Origin: Actinomycetes bacterium
Lineage (GTDB): Bacteria > Actinomycetota > CALGFH01
DNA length: 27,983 bases
Direction of reading: 5' to 3'
Assembly: GCA_030152105.1 (NCBI GenBank)
Contig: JASLIH010000094.1
Location: 1 to 27,983 of the forward strand
This document shows positions 21,208-27,983 of this stretch, piece after piece. Position 1 is the stretch's first letter. The number at the start of each line of letters is the position of its first letter. Both the position numbers and the translations under genes were made by a program. A model generated the notes under the pieces. That model made no database searches and had not been told where the DNA came from. It saw only the letters and a program-made list of their open reading frames with translations.

Positions 21208-22569
21208 TCACGGCCATGCCTCGGGCTCGGTGGCGCGCCGCTCCCGTGCCCGCCGGACCACCTCGTCGACCATGGCACCCGCCGCCCCGGTCGGCGGCCG
21301 CTCCAAGAGCGAGCGGAGCTCGCCGGGCGTGATCTCGCGGGCGACCTCCGATCCGGCTACCGCCTCCTCGAGGGAGCGATCCTGCCGGCGGGCCTCGTCG
21401 AGAACCCGCTGGAGCAGGTCCTGCGCCCGGTGCTTGCCCACCCGAGGGGCCAGCGCCGCCAGCAGCGCCTCCGACGCGGCGAAGTCCCCGTGGGCCGAGA
21501 GATTGCCCGCCATCCGCCGCTCGTCGACCTCCAGTCCCTCGAGCAGCCGCTTGGCAAGGTCGAGCGCGGTCACGGTGAGCTGGCACGCCTCGGGGAAGGC
21601 CACCCATTCGGCCTTCCACCCGCGACCGTCACGCTCGTGCTCCTGCACCATGCCCTCCAGGGTCGTCCCGGTCGCGGCGCGGACCAGGCGCCACAGCGTC
21701 ACGAGATGCTCGGCGGTCTCGGGGTTGCGCTTGTGCGGCATGGTGATGCTGCCGACGGCGCCGGGCCTGGTAGCCTCGCGCAACTCGTCGATCTCGGGTC
21801 GCTGGAGCTGGTACACCTCGTTGCCGATCCGCGCGAGCGTCCCGCTGACCAGGGCCATGAGGGTGGAGAACTCCGCCAGCCGGTCGCGGGAGGTGGTCCA
21901 GCTCATCCCAGGGTCGACCAGGCCGAGGCGCTCGCAGAACCGGTGGCGAAGCTGCGGTCCGGCCTCGCCGAAGAAGGCGAGTGTCCCGACGCCGCCGGCG
22001 AGCTGCCCGACCAGCCACCGGGAGGCGCCCTGGCGCAGCCGCTCGAGGTGACGGCCGATCTCGTCCGCCCACGACGCGGCCTTGAACCCAAAGGTGATCG
22101 GCGAGCCCCCTTGGCCGTGGGTGCGGCCGGCCATCGGGGTGTCCCGGTGGCGCTCGGCCAGTCCGAGCAGCAGCCGCTCGACGGTACGGAGGTCACGCCA
22201 GAGGATCGACCCCACGGACCGCATCGCCAGCGCCGTCCAGGTATCGGTCAGGTCCTGCACCGTGGTGCCGTAGTAGATCCACTCCGCCGCCGACACCGGC
22301 AGGATCCGCTGCAGTCCACGGATCAGCCCGAGCGTCGAATGACCTGTGCGGCGCGTCTCGGAGGCCACGAAGGACAGATCGAGCCGTTCTGCTACGGCCC
22401 CAGTCCGGATCGCCTGGGCGGCTTCGGCTGGCACGATGCCCAGTTCGGCCTGGGCATCGGCCAGGGCTACCAGGATGGCCAGCCAGGAACGCAGCCGGGC
22501 GGGCTCGTCGAAGATCGACCTGGCCTCCTCGGTGCCCCACAGGTGCCGGTACAGGGTGGAGTCGATCAC
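21208..22569 (-). CDS. Aspartase/fumarase-superfamily lyase, adenylosuccinate-lyase/CMLE-like
   Basis: The 453-residue protein has an intact aspartase/fumarase active site: the region near YYGTTVQDLTDT (99-110), PMAGRTHGQGG with His151, and the mobile loop GSITMPHKRNPE (273-284) with Ser274 and Lys280. It looks like adenylosuccinate lyase or cycloisomerase, but its operon contains a ComA-like synthase. In Xanthobacter coenzyme M synthesis a superfamily member (XcbC1) eliminates phosphate from phosphosulfolactate to give sulfoacrylate; this protein is the better candidate for that step because its catalytic residues are kept. It starts with GTG in a GTGA overlap with the cysteine-rich gene. 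A gap with two hairpin repeats follows it. Confidence 0.85.
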   Translation of the reverse strand: MIDSTLYRHLWGTEEARSIFDEPARLRSWLAILVALADAQAELGIVPAEAAQAIRTGAVAERLDLSFVASETRRTGHSTLGLIRGLQRILPVSAAEWIYYGTTVQDLTDTWTALAMRSVGSILWRDLRTVERLLLGLAERHRDTPMAGRTHGQGGSPITFGFKAASWADEIGRHLERLRQGASRWLVGQLAGGVGTLAFFGEAGPQLRHRFCERLGLVDPGMSWTTSRDRLAEFSTLMALVSGTLARIGNEVYQLQRPEIDELREATRPGAVGSITMPHKRNPETAEHLVTLWRLVRAATGTTLEGMVQEHERDGRGWKAEWVAFPEACQLTVTALDLAKRLLEGLEVDERRMAGNLSAHGDFAASEALLAALAPRVGKHRAQDLLQRVLDEARRQDRSLEEAVAGSEVAREITPGELRSLLERPPTGAAGAMVDEVVRRARERRATEPEAWP

Positions 22570-23459
22570 GACGGTGCCCAGGTCGGCTCGACCGCGGCGA
22601 CCACGGTCTCGATGCCGGCTCGCACTTCGGCCAGGGTCGCGCCCCAGGGCACCCGCACCACCAGGCCGTCCCGCTCGATCCTGTCCTCAAGCTGGCAGCA
22701 CTTTGTCAGCACGGGACCGCCGCCGGGGATGACCAGCTCGTGTGGGCACATCTCCAGGTACGGCGGGTCGTCGCCGTAGAAATGGCGGTGGATCTCGCGC
22801 GAGCGCTCGCAGCCGACCAGCACCCAATCCCGCCGCGACGGCCGCTCGTCGAGGTAGAAGACCTCACTGCCCTCGGGCGCGGCGCCCGAGCCGCGGCACG
22901 GGTAGAGATACCGGCGGGAGGGATGCTGCCGGGCCAACTCGACGATGTCGACGATCTCCGGCTCGAGCTGGACCGGCGGAAGATCCTCGGCCACCTCCAG
23001 CACGCGCCGTGCCTGGTCGAGCAGCTTGGGAGGATGCGGCGGCGCGACCTCCACGACCCGCAGCCGGATCGGCTCCACGTCGAGGATGAAGCTCACGTGC
23101 TCGTACCGGCCCTGGACGATGACACAGCGCGCATCCGGGGCGCCCGCGAGGGCTTCCCGGCAGATCTGCGTGGGCACGCCGACATCCACCTCCGGGCTCA
23201 TGAGCCAGGCGGACTCGTCGGGGCCGGCCAGCACCTCGACGTCCGTGATCGGCGAGAACAGCGGCTCCTCCGAAGCCTTCGCGACCTTGAGCAGCGCGAC
23301 GCCGTCCCGGCCGCGGACGACGATGTAACGCGTCCGCCGGTACGCCTCGCGGCCAAGAAAGCGCTCCCTCAGCCGCTCCGGGACCAGCGGCAGATCCACG
23401 CTGGTGACAGCCACCTCGCGGTACCTCGACGGCATCAGGTTGGCCACTCGGCTCACCAC
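22566..23459 (-). CDS. Cysteine-rich protein of unknown function in the ComA operon
   Basis: I do not recognise this 297-residue protein. Its N-terminal half is beta-rich (YREVAVTSVDLPLVPERLRE, then ARCVIVQGRYEHVSFILDVE). The C-terminal half holds several cysteines in striking contexts: YLYPCRGSG, VLVGCERSREIH, MCPHELVIPGGG and LTKCCQLED, with histidines close by. These could bind an iron-sulfur cluster or zinc, or carry sulfur. There is no signal peptide or membrane helix. It lies between comA (27 bases) and the lyase (GTGA overlap), so it belongs to the operon and could supply the otherwise missing step of a coenzyme M-like pathway, for example thiolation or reduction. GTG 23459 is used; ATG 23435 and GTG 23456 are alternatives. 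Confidence 0.8.
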   Translation of the reverse strand: MVSRVANLMPSRYREVAVTSVDLPLVPERLRERFLGREAYRRTRYIVVRGRDGVALLKVAKASEEPLFSPITDVEVLAGPDESAWLMSPEVDVGVPTQICREALAGAPDARCVIVQGRYEHVSFILDVEPIRLRVVEVAPPHPPKLLDQARRVLEVAEDLPPVQLEPEIVDIVELARQHPSRRYLYPCRGSGAAPEGSEVFYLDERPSRRDWVLVGCERSREIHRHFYGDDPPYLEMCPHELVIPGGGPVLTKCCQLEDRIERDGLVVRVPWGATLAEVRAGIETVVAAVEPTWAPS

Positions 23460-23486
23460 ACCCCCACGACCCTCCGTTCTCCCGAC

Positions 23487-24275
23487 TCACGCGCCTGCCG
23501 TGGCATCCTTCACGCTCCCCGGGGCAGTCATGGGGATGGTGTCGGCTCGAAGGCCGAGGCGAAGGGCCTCCACGGCGAACACCTCGTTCTGGGTGACGTT
23601 GCCGAGGTTGACGTTGGCGCCGAAGCGCCGGATCAGCCAGGCCTGCTGCTCCTTCCGCGGGGCCTCGAAGACGACCCGCGAGAGCCCCACAGCGTCCGCC
23701 ACGAGCTCGACCACCTCGGTGCGGATCCGGCCATCGTCCTCGTACAGGCCCACGGTCCCCGATTCACGGCCTTCGGCCAGCGCCCAGGTGGCGCCGGCGT
23801 CGAGGTCGCCGCACATCTCCTCGGCCCACGCCTTCCCGGACACCTCAGCCGTCGGTGATTTGGACCCGACCTCGGCGATCACGAGAAACCCGCGGGCCGC
23901 CACGGAGACGAGCCGCCGTTTCTCCGACAGCGGCATCGCTACCGCCCCGTTCGACACCTCGACGCAGGAGAACCCCATCTCCGCCGCCCACGCGAGACAC
24001 TGCTCGGCAACGCCAGCGGCCCATGCGGCCTCGAGCAAGGTTCCTCCGACGCAGGCCCGAACACCCGCACGCTGCAGAATCGCGACCTTCTCGCCGACGT
24101 CGGGCTCGAGGTAGGCGGTCCCCCAGCCCAGCTTCCAGATGTCGATCAGGTGCCCCGCCCGATCGACCAGCACGCGGACGTCGGGAGGGGCCATCCCCTT
24201 GTCGAGGACATGGGTGAGCCCAACCGAACGAGGCTTGGCGGTTCGGTCTGGAACGGGGAGGAAGTCGGGTCGCAT
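23487..24275 (-). CDS. comA: Phosphosulfolactate synthase (ComA-like)
   Basis: The 262-residue protein matches ComA, a TIM-barrel enzyme that adds sulfite to phosphoenolpyruvate to form phosphosulfolactate. The motifs are in family order: GLTHVLDKG (19-27), IDIWKLGWGTAYL (44-56), GGTLLEAAW (77-85), MGFSCVEVSNGAVAMP (100-115), IAEVGSKSP and AEGRESGTVGLYEDDG. ComA serves coenzyme M synthesis in methanogens and in a few bacteria, and sulfolactate formation in Bacillus spores. It is the first of five minus-strand genes. The ATG at 24275 has no clear ribosome site, and a TACAAT -10 box ends only about ten bases upstream, so the mRNA may be nearly leaderless. Confidence 0.9.
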   Translation of the reverse strand: MRPDFLPVPDRTAKPRSVGLTHVLDKGMAPPDVRVLVDRAGHLIDIWKLGWGTAYLEPDVGEKVAILQRAGVRACVGGTLLEAAWAAGVAEQCLAWAAEMGFSCVEVSNGAVAMPLSEKRRLVSVAARGFLVIAEVGSKSPTAEVSGKAWAEEMCGDLDAGATWALAEGRESGTVGLYEDDGRIRTEVVELVADAVGLSRVVFEAPRKEQQAWLIRRFGANVNLGNVTQNEVFAVEALRLGLRADTIPMTAPGSVKDATAGA

Positions 24276-24283
24276 CGCGTTCT

Positions 24284-24309
24284 CTATTGTAAAGACGCAT
24301 GGACAATAG
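24284..24309 (-). promoter_or_regulatory. Promoter and dyad upstream of the comA operon
   Basis: CTATTGT at 24284-24290 and ACAATAG at 24303-24309 form a perfect seven-base inverted repeat with a 12-base spacer. On the minus strand the left arm overlaps TACAAT (24286-24291), a good -10 box for the comA gene; TTTAAC about 17 bases further upstream is a weak -35. A protein bound to this dyad would cover the promoter. The stretch is AT-rich compared with its surroundings. Confidence 0.6.
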
Positions 24310-24665
24310 TTAAACAGAGGGGCCTCAGCAGCGCCCCCGGATCAACGCGGTACAGCCCTCGACCACCAGGAAGACCGGGTCCCGGACGCTGAGCGCCGCG
24401 ACAGGGCGACGAACCCCTCCGCAAGCAACCTTGCAACAGTTTGCTCGCCTGCCTGGCGGAATGACCAACGGAATGACCAGACATTCCCTATGGCTGCGGT
24501 AAGCGAGGGTCGAGGTAGGCCCGCGAGGGCTCGACGTGGGCCCGCAGCTAAGGCCCTCCTGGTGGGGGAACCTAAGGTCTTTACCTCAAGACCGGCCAGC
24601 TCCCTTACCCCTAGCGTCCAGCGCAGAGGCGGCGACCGGCGCCGCTCGACCGCGAGGAGAACGCC
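24310..24665. other. Intergenic region with short dyads before the DUF4242 gene
   Basis: No convincing gene lies in these 356 bases. Several small symmetric elements do: GCAAG-CAAC-CTTGC at 24421-24434; a 12-base direct repeat containing GGAATGACCA at 24458-24467 and 24470-24479, whose second copy forms GGAATG-ACCAGA-CATTCC (24470-24487); and GGTCTT-TACCTC-AAGACC at 24576-24593. They may be regulator sites or leader hairpins for the plus-strand operon that starts at 24666. No clear -35/-10 pair was found. Confidence 0.5.
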
Positions 24666-24938
24666 ATGCCGCGGTACCTAGTCGAACGCAGCTTCCCCGA
24701 CAGGCTGGCCATCCCCATCGACGACGGCGGGGCCAAGACCTGCCTGGCCGTCATCGACGGCAACGCCGCCGAGGGGGTCACCTGGGTCCACTCTTATGTG
24801 ACCCCCGACAAGCGCACGACCTTCTGCGTCTACGACGGGCCCAGCCCCGAGGCCATCCGCCGGGCCGCCGAGACCAACCAGCTCCCCGTGGACCGCATCA
24901 CCGAGGTCCGCGTGCTGGACCCGTACTTCTACCGCTGA
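24666..24938 (+). CDS. DUF4242 (SCO4226-like, nickel-binding type) protein
   Basis: The 90-residue protein matches DUF4242 along its whole length: MPRYLVERSFPDRLAIPIDD at the start, VIDGNAAEGVTWVHSYV, TFCVYDGPSPEAIRRAAETN and the C-terminal ITEVRVLDPYFY. These small ferredoxin-like proteins form dimers; the Streptomyces homologue SCO4226 binds nickel. The ATG has GAGGAG six bases upstream. The metallophosphoesterase gene follows after 40 bases, so both are likely one transcript. Its role is unknown; metal storage or sensing for the neighbouring metal-dependent enzyme is one possibility. Confidence 0.9.
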   Translation: MPRYLVERSFPDRLAIPIDDGGAKTCLAVIDGNAAEGVTWVHSYVTPDKRTTFCVYDGPSPEAIRRAAETNQLPVDRITEVRVLDPYFYR

Positions 24939-24978
24939 GCCCCTCCACTGCTGAGCCGGCCGACAGAGGGAGACCATC

Positions 24979-27900
24979 ATGGCCACAGAGGATCTCGGCC
25001 AGGTCCTGACCGCGCCCTACCCGGTCCCAGGAGGGACAGCGCAGCTGTACGAGCGCGGCATCGTCCTCAATCGCGCCGGCAGCGAGGTCGTCGTCCAGTT
25101 CAGGCTGCCCATGATCGGTCGGCCGCACATCGCCACCGGCGCGGCCCCGGCGCTGCTTGCGGCGGCGGTCCGGTTTGGTGGGGGCCACCACGATCTGTCG
25201 GCCCTGGGCCCTGTGGTCCAGGCCGCCCTGGCGGGGCGGATGGGCCTGGTCCCGACCGGTGAACAGGCCACACCCGTCCCACTGGCGGTTGGACCGGTCG
25301 AGGTGGTCGAGCCGGAGCGGCCCACGGGGGTCGGCGGGGTCGTCATCGCGGCCGTGTACGGGGTGCCCTTGAGCGGGTCGCTGGGCGAGCGCCAGCTCTA
25401 CGACGTGGCCCTAGCTGGTGACGGCGGCTGGCGGACGGTGGCGCCGCACGCGGTGTACCACAAGGACGCCTGGGCCAACTTCGGCCTGGCCCACATCACC
25501 GACACCCACGTGGCCCGGCGCATCGACGCCTTCCGCCCCACGCTGCGCAACCTCGGGCTGCGCGGGGCCGCGGCCCGGCTGCGCAACTGGAACGACCGCT
25601 TCCGAGGGTTCGTCCGCTACGCCAACTACCTGCACGGCATCGGTGCCCTGGACGTGATCGTTGCTACCGGGGACCTGACCGACTACCAGTTCGAGTTCGA
25701 CGACGATCCCCAGGGGCTGGGCAACGCCGGCTTCCTCCGCAGGCTCGTCCTGGGTCAGGCGCCCGGGCCCGACTTCCACGACGTGGAGGAGCTGCGGGTG
25801 CCGATCTTCATGACCCCGGGCAACCACGACTATCGCAAGCACCCCTACTACCTGGTCTTCGAGCTGACCCTGGATCCCTTCGGCCTGCACCGCTTCCCCA
25901 ACTTCGAGAACTACCGGCTGCTGGAAGGTGAGGCCATCGCGCTCTGGCAGGAGCTGTACGGTGGCGACGGCGTCCCTAGGTTGGACATCGGCACCGCCGG
26001 ACAGATGGTGGCGATCGACCCGGACGCCAGGCCGTTTCGGGCCTGCCTGGCCGACGGCGGCTCCTACGTGGTCCGCCTGGGCGCGCACCGGCTGGTGCTG
26101 CTCGACAGCGCCCATGATGTCGGCGTCCTGACCGGGACCGAAGGCCTGATCAAATACATCGTCAATGTCGTCTTGACCGAGAACGAGCGGACCTTCGCCG
26201 ACGCCTCTCCCAACAGCGAGGGCGTGGAGGCTTCGGAGCTGGAGCTGGTCACCGGCGCGATGGCCGAGTCACCCGGCGGCCTGGTGGTCGTGGGGATCCA
26301 CGCGCCGCTGTTCAACCTATGGAACGACGAGTACCCGTACTTCCTGCGCGAGACCCAGCGCCCACAGCAGCGCGGCCAGGACTACGGCTACCTCGCCAGA
26401 CACGGCAGGGCGGCCATCAAGCCGCCCCTGGAGAAGAGCATCGAGAGCCTCTGGCCGCTGTGGTTCAGCGCCGATGACGGCCACCGCTCCCCGACCTTCG
26501 TCAAGCGGGGCGGCACAGGGGACCTGCTGGACTACGCGGTCTCCCGCGGCCATGCCGAGGACCTGGTGCGGCTGCTGGCCGGGATCGGGTCACCCCGCGC
26601 CGCCGACGTGGTCCTGGCCGGGCACACCCACCGCCATAACGAGTTCATGGTCCAGGCGACGGGGACCGGTGAGCTCTCCTTCTCCATGGACTTCTATACC
26701 CACAACCCAGCCAGGTACTATCCGACACCCTTTGTCACCGGCTACCGTACGGTCGTCAGCCCCGGGCCCGTGCAAACCGAGACCCTGCTAGAACCCACCA
26801 GCGAGGTCACCTACGTCGAGGTCGACGCCGACGCGACCGCCGACGCGACACCCTGGCCGATGCCATACGCCGCCAAGCACTCCAGGCAGCTCCAGGTGCC
26901 GCCCTACCCGACACCGCTGTCGCAAGCGGTCAACCCGCGCGCCTGGTGGGCCACCCACCGCCCCCTGGTGCTGCAGACCGGTCCACTCGGGCCACAGGAC
27001 AACTCCCAGGTCAGCTTCAGCGGCTTCCGGCTGCTGTCGGTAGCAGGCGACGTCATCGAGAAGGTGCACACCATCTCCATCGGCCGGCTTGAGGCGCACG
27101 CCTACCGGCTGGTGCTGGAGGACGCCGTCCGGCCGGACCCGCCCCGCCCTTACCGGCACATCGAGCGGGCCCGCAGGGACCACGCGCCCGAGGCCCGCGG
27201 CGCACCCGCCGCGATCAATCTGCCAACTCTCGGCGGGAACTCCGTCGTCTACCGCGACGCCCAGGGCCACCTCGACGAACTGTGGAAGGGCAACGGCGGC
27301 GACCGGGCGACCGGCGACGCGACCGCGAACGCGGGCGCGCCAGCGGCCGCCGGGGACCCGTCGATCTTCTTCGAGGCCCCCATCGGCAACCTGCTCACGA
27401 TCTACCGGTCCGCTGACGGTCACGTCCACGACCTCTACTGGTCCACCGGCGCCGTCGGGCATGACAACATCACCGGGTCGATCGGCGCGCCGAGGGCGGC
27501 CGGTGAGCCACGCGGCGCCCTGCTGGCCGACGGCATCAACCACGTCATCTACCGCACGGGCGACGGCCACCTGCACGCGCTGTGGTGGACGGGCGGCTCG
27601 CCAGCCGGCCACGAGGACATGACCGCGGGGCTGTCGGCACCGCCGGCGGCCGGCGACCCCTCGCCCTGGCTCGACACCACCCGCGGCCGCAACCACCTCG
27701 CCTACCGCGCCACCGACGGGCACGTGCGCGGCTTCTACTGGAACGGCGGGTCCGACGGGCATGAGGACCTGTCCGGCTTCGCGGGTGCGCCCAACGCGGC
27801 CGGCGACCCGGTCGCCTACTACCTGCCCGGCCACGACCTGCACCAGATCACCTACCGGGGCATCGACCACCATCTCTGGGAGGTGTACTGCGTGGGCGAG

Positions 27901-27983
27901 GAATCCGTGAGCGCCTGGGACCTGACCGTGAGTGCCAGCGCCCCACCTGCCGACAGCGACCCGGCCGTCTACTACAGCGCGGC
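24979..27983 (+). CDS. Large metallophosphoesterase with lectin-like repeat domain (3' end outside window)
   Basis: The frame opens at ATG 24979 (AGAGGGAGA upstream) and is still open at the end after 1001 residues. Residues 1-160 are an unassigned domain. Calcineurin-type metal sites follow: HITDTHV (from 172), ATGDLTD (about 229-235), PGNHD (280-284), GIHAPL with His441 and AGHTHRH (547-553). From about 754 to the end five repeats of roughly 50 residues appear, each with a core like IYR-x-x-DGHLH-x-LWW (near 754, 804, 853, 905, 955). They resemble PLL/fungal-lectin or tachylectin-type beta-propeller repeats that bind sugars. No N-terminal signal peptide is visible. The substrate may be a phosphodiester or nucleotide; the lectin-like part suggests glycan or surface binding. 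The strand opposite the repeats is open too, but as an artefact. Confidence 0.85.
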   Translation, partial: MATEDLGQVLTAPYPVPGGTAQLYERGIVLNRAGSEVVVQFRLPMIGRPHIATGAAPALLAAAVRFGGGHHDLSALGPVVQAALAGRMGLVPTGEQATPVPLAVGPVEVVEPERPTGVGGVVIAAVYGVPLSGSLGERQLYDVALAGDGGWRTVAPHAVYHKDAWANFGLAHITDTHVARRIDAFRPTLRNLGLRGAAARLRNWNDRFRGFVRYANYLHGIGALDVIVATGDLTDYQFEFDDDPQGLGNAGFLRRLVLGQAPGPDFHDVEELRVPIFMTPGNHDYRKHPYYLVFELTLDPFGLHRFPNFENYRLLEGEAIALWQELYGGDGVPRLDIGTAGQMVAIDPDARPFRACLADGGSYVVRLGAHRLVLLDSAHDVGVLTGTEGLIKYIVNVVLTENERTFADASPNSEGVEASELELVTGAMAESPGGLVVVGIHAPLFNLWNDEYPYFLRETQRPQQRGQDYGYLARHGRAAIKPPLEKSIESLWPLWFSADDGHRSPTFVKRGGTGDLLDYAVSRGHAEDLVRLLAGIGSPRAADVVLAGHTHRHNEFMVQATGTGELSFSMDFYTHNPARYYPTPFVTGYRTVVSPGPVQTETLLEPTSEVTYVEVDADATADATPWPMPYAAKHSRQLQVPPYPTPLSQAVNPRAWWATHRPLVLQTGPLGPQDNSQVSFSGFRLLSVAGDVIEKVHTISIGRLEAHAYRLVLEDAVRPDPPRPYRHIERARRDHAPEARGAPAAINLPTLGGNSVVYRDAQGHLDELWKGNGGDRATGDATANAGAPAAAGDPSIFFEAPIGNLLTIYRSADGHVHDLYWSTGAVGHDNITGSIGAPRAAGEPRGALLADGINHVIYRTGDGHLHALWWTGGSPAGHEDMTAGLSAPPAAGDPSPWLDTTRGRNHLAYRATDGHVRGFYWNGGSDGHEDLSGFAGAPNAAGDPVAYYLPGHDLHQITYRGIDHHLWEVYCVGEESVSAWDLTVSASAPPADSDPAVYYSA

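Noticed and set aside
22566..23459. DUF2877 (AllH), third subunit of the oxamate carbamoyltransferase
   Set aside because: I see no resemblance, and the gene is embedded in the comA operon.

Overview
The window is very GC-rich, densely packed bacterial DNA. Genes overlap by a few bases, GTG and TTG starts are common, and Shine-Dalgarno sites are strong. The gene families (LURP-one-like, MSMEG_05xx families, DUF4242) point to an actinobacterium or a similarly GC-rich soil lineage; the sequence alone does not fix the rank. I saw no rRNA or tRNA gene, CRISPR array or transposase.

Layout. (1) 1-5.8 kb, minus strand: a phospholipase D-like protein cut by the window edge, a shortened LURP-one-like protein, an alpha/beta hydrolase, a large alpha/beta-hydrolase/glycosyltransferase fusion, and its TetR regulator with two matching dyads upstream. 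(2) 6.1-16.8 kb: a rearranged and expanded relative of the Nit1C / Sll0783-0787 / MSMEG_0565-0572 nitrogen-starvation cluster. It holds an Sll0787-type AIR-synthase-like protein, MSMEG_0567-type acetyltransferase, MSMEG_0568-type radical SAM protein, amidohydrolase, an unknown protein, an Sll0783/MSMEG_0572 protein, a small basic protein and a CoA-disulfide-reductase-like flavoprotein. Divergent from these run an XRE-cupin regulator, carbamate kinase, FdrA and an MSMEG_0565-type glycosyltransferase. The hallmark nitrilase is absent. (3) 16.8-18.7 kb: a DUF1116 (YlbE/AllG) protein and an OsmC-like protein. FdrA, DUF1116 and carbamate kinase are the partners known from the E. coli oxamate carbamoyltransferase system. 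(4) 18.7-24.3 kb, minus strand: a five-gene operon with a ComA-like phosphosulfolactate synthase, a cysteine-rich unknown protein, two aspartase/fumarase-superfamily enzymes and a D-cysteine-desulfhydrase-like PLP enzyme. This is the family set known for bacterial coenzyme M biosynthesis. (5) 24.7 kb to the end, plus strand: a DUF4242 protein and a very large metallophosphoesterase with a lectin-like repeat domain that runs off the window.

Together, regions 2-4 look like a metabolic island. One half resembles a nitrogen-scavenging cluster joined to carbamoyl-phosphate chemistry, the other an organosulfonate (coenzyme M-like) pathway. Family calls come from motifs read by eye; the pathway-level reading is inference.
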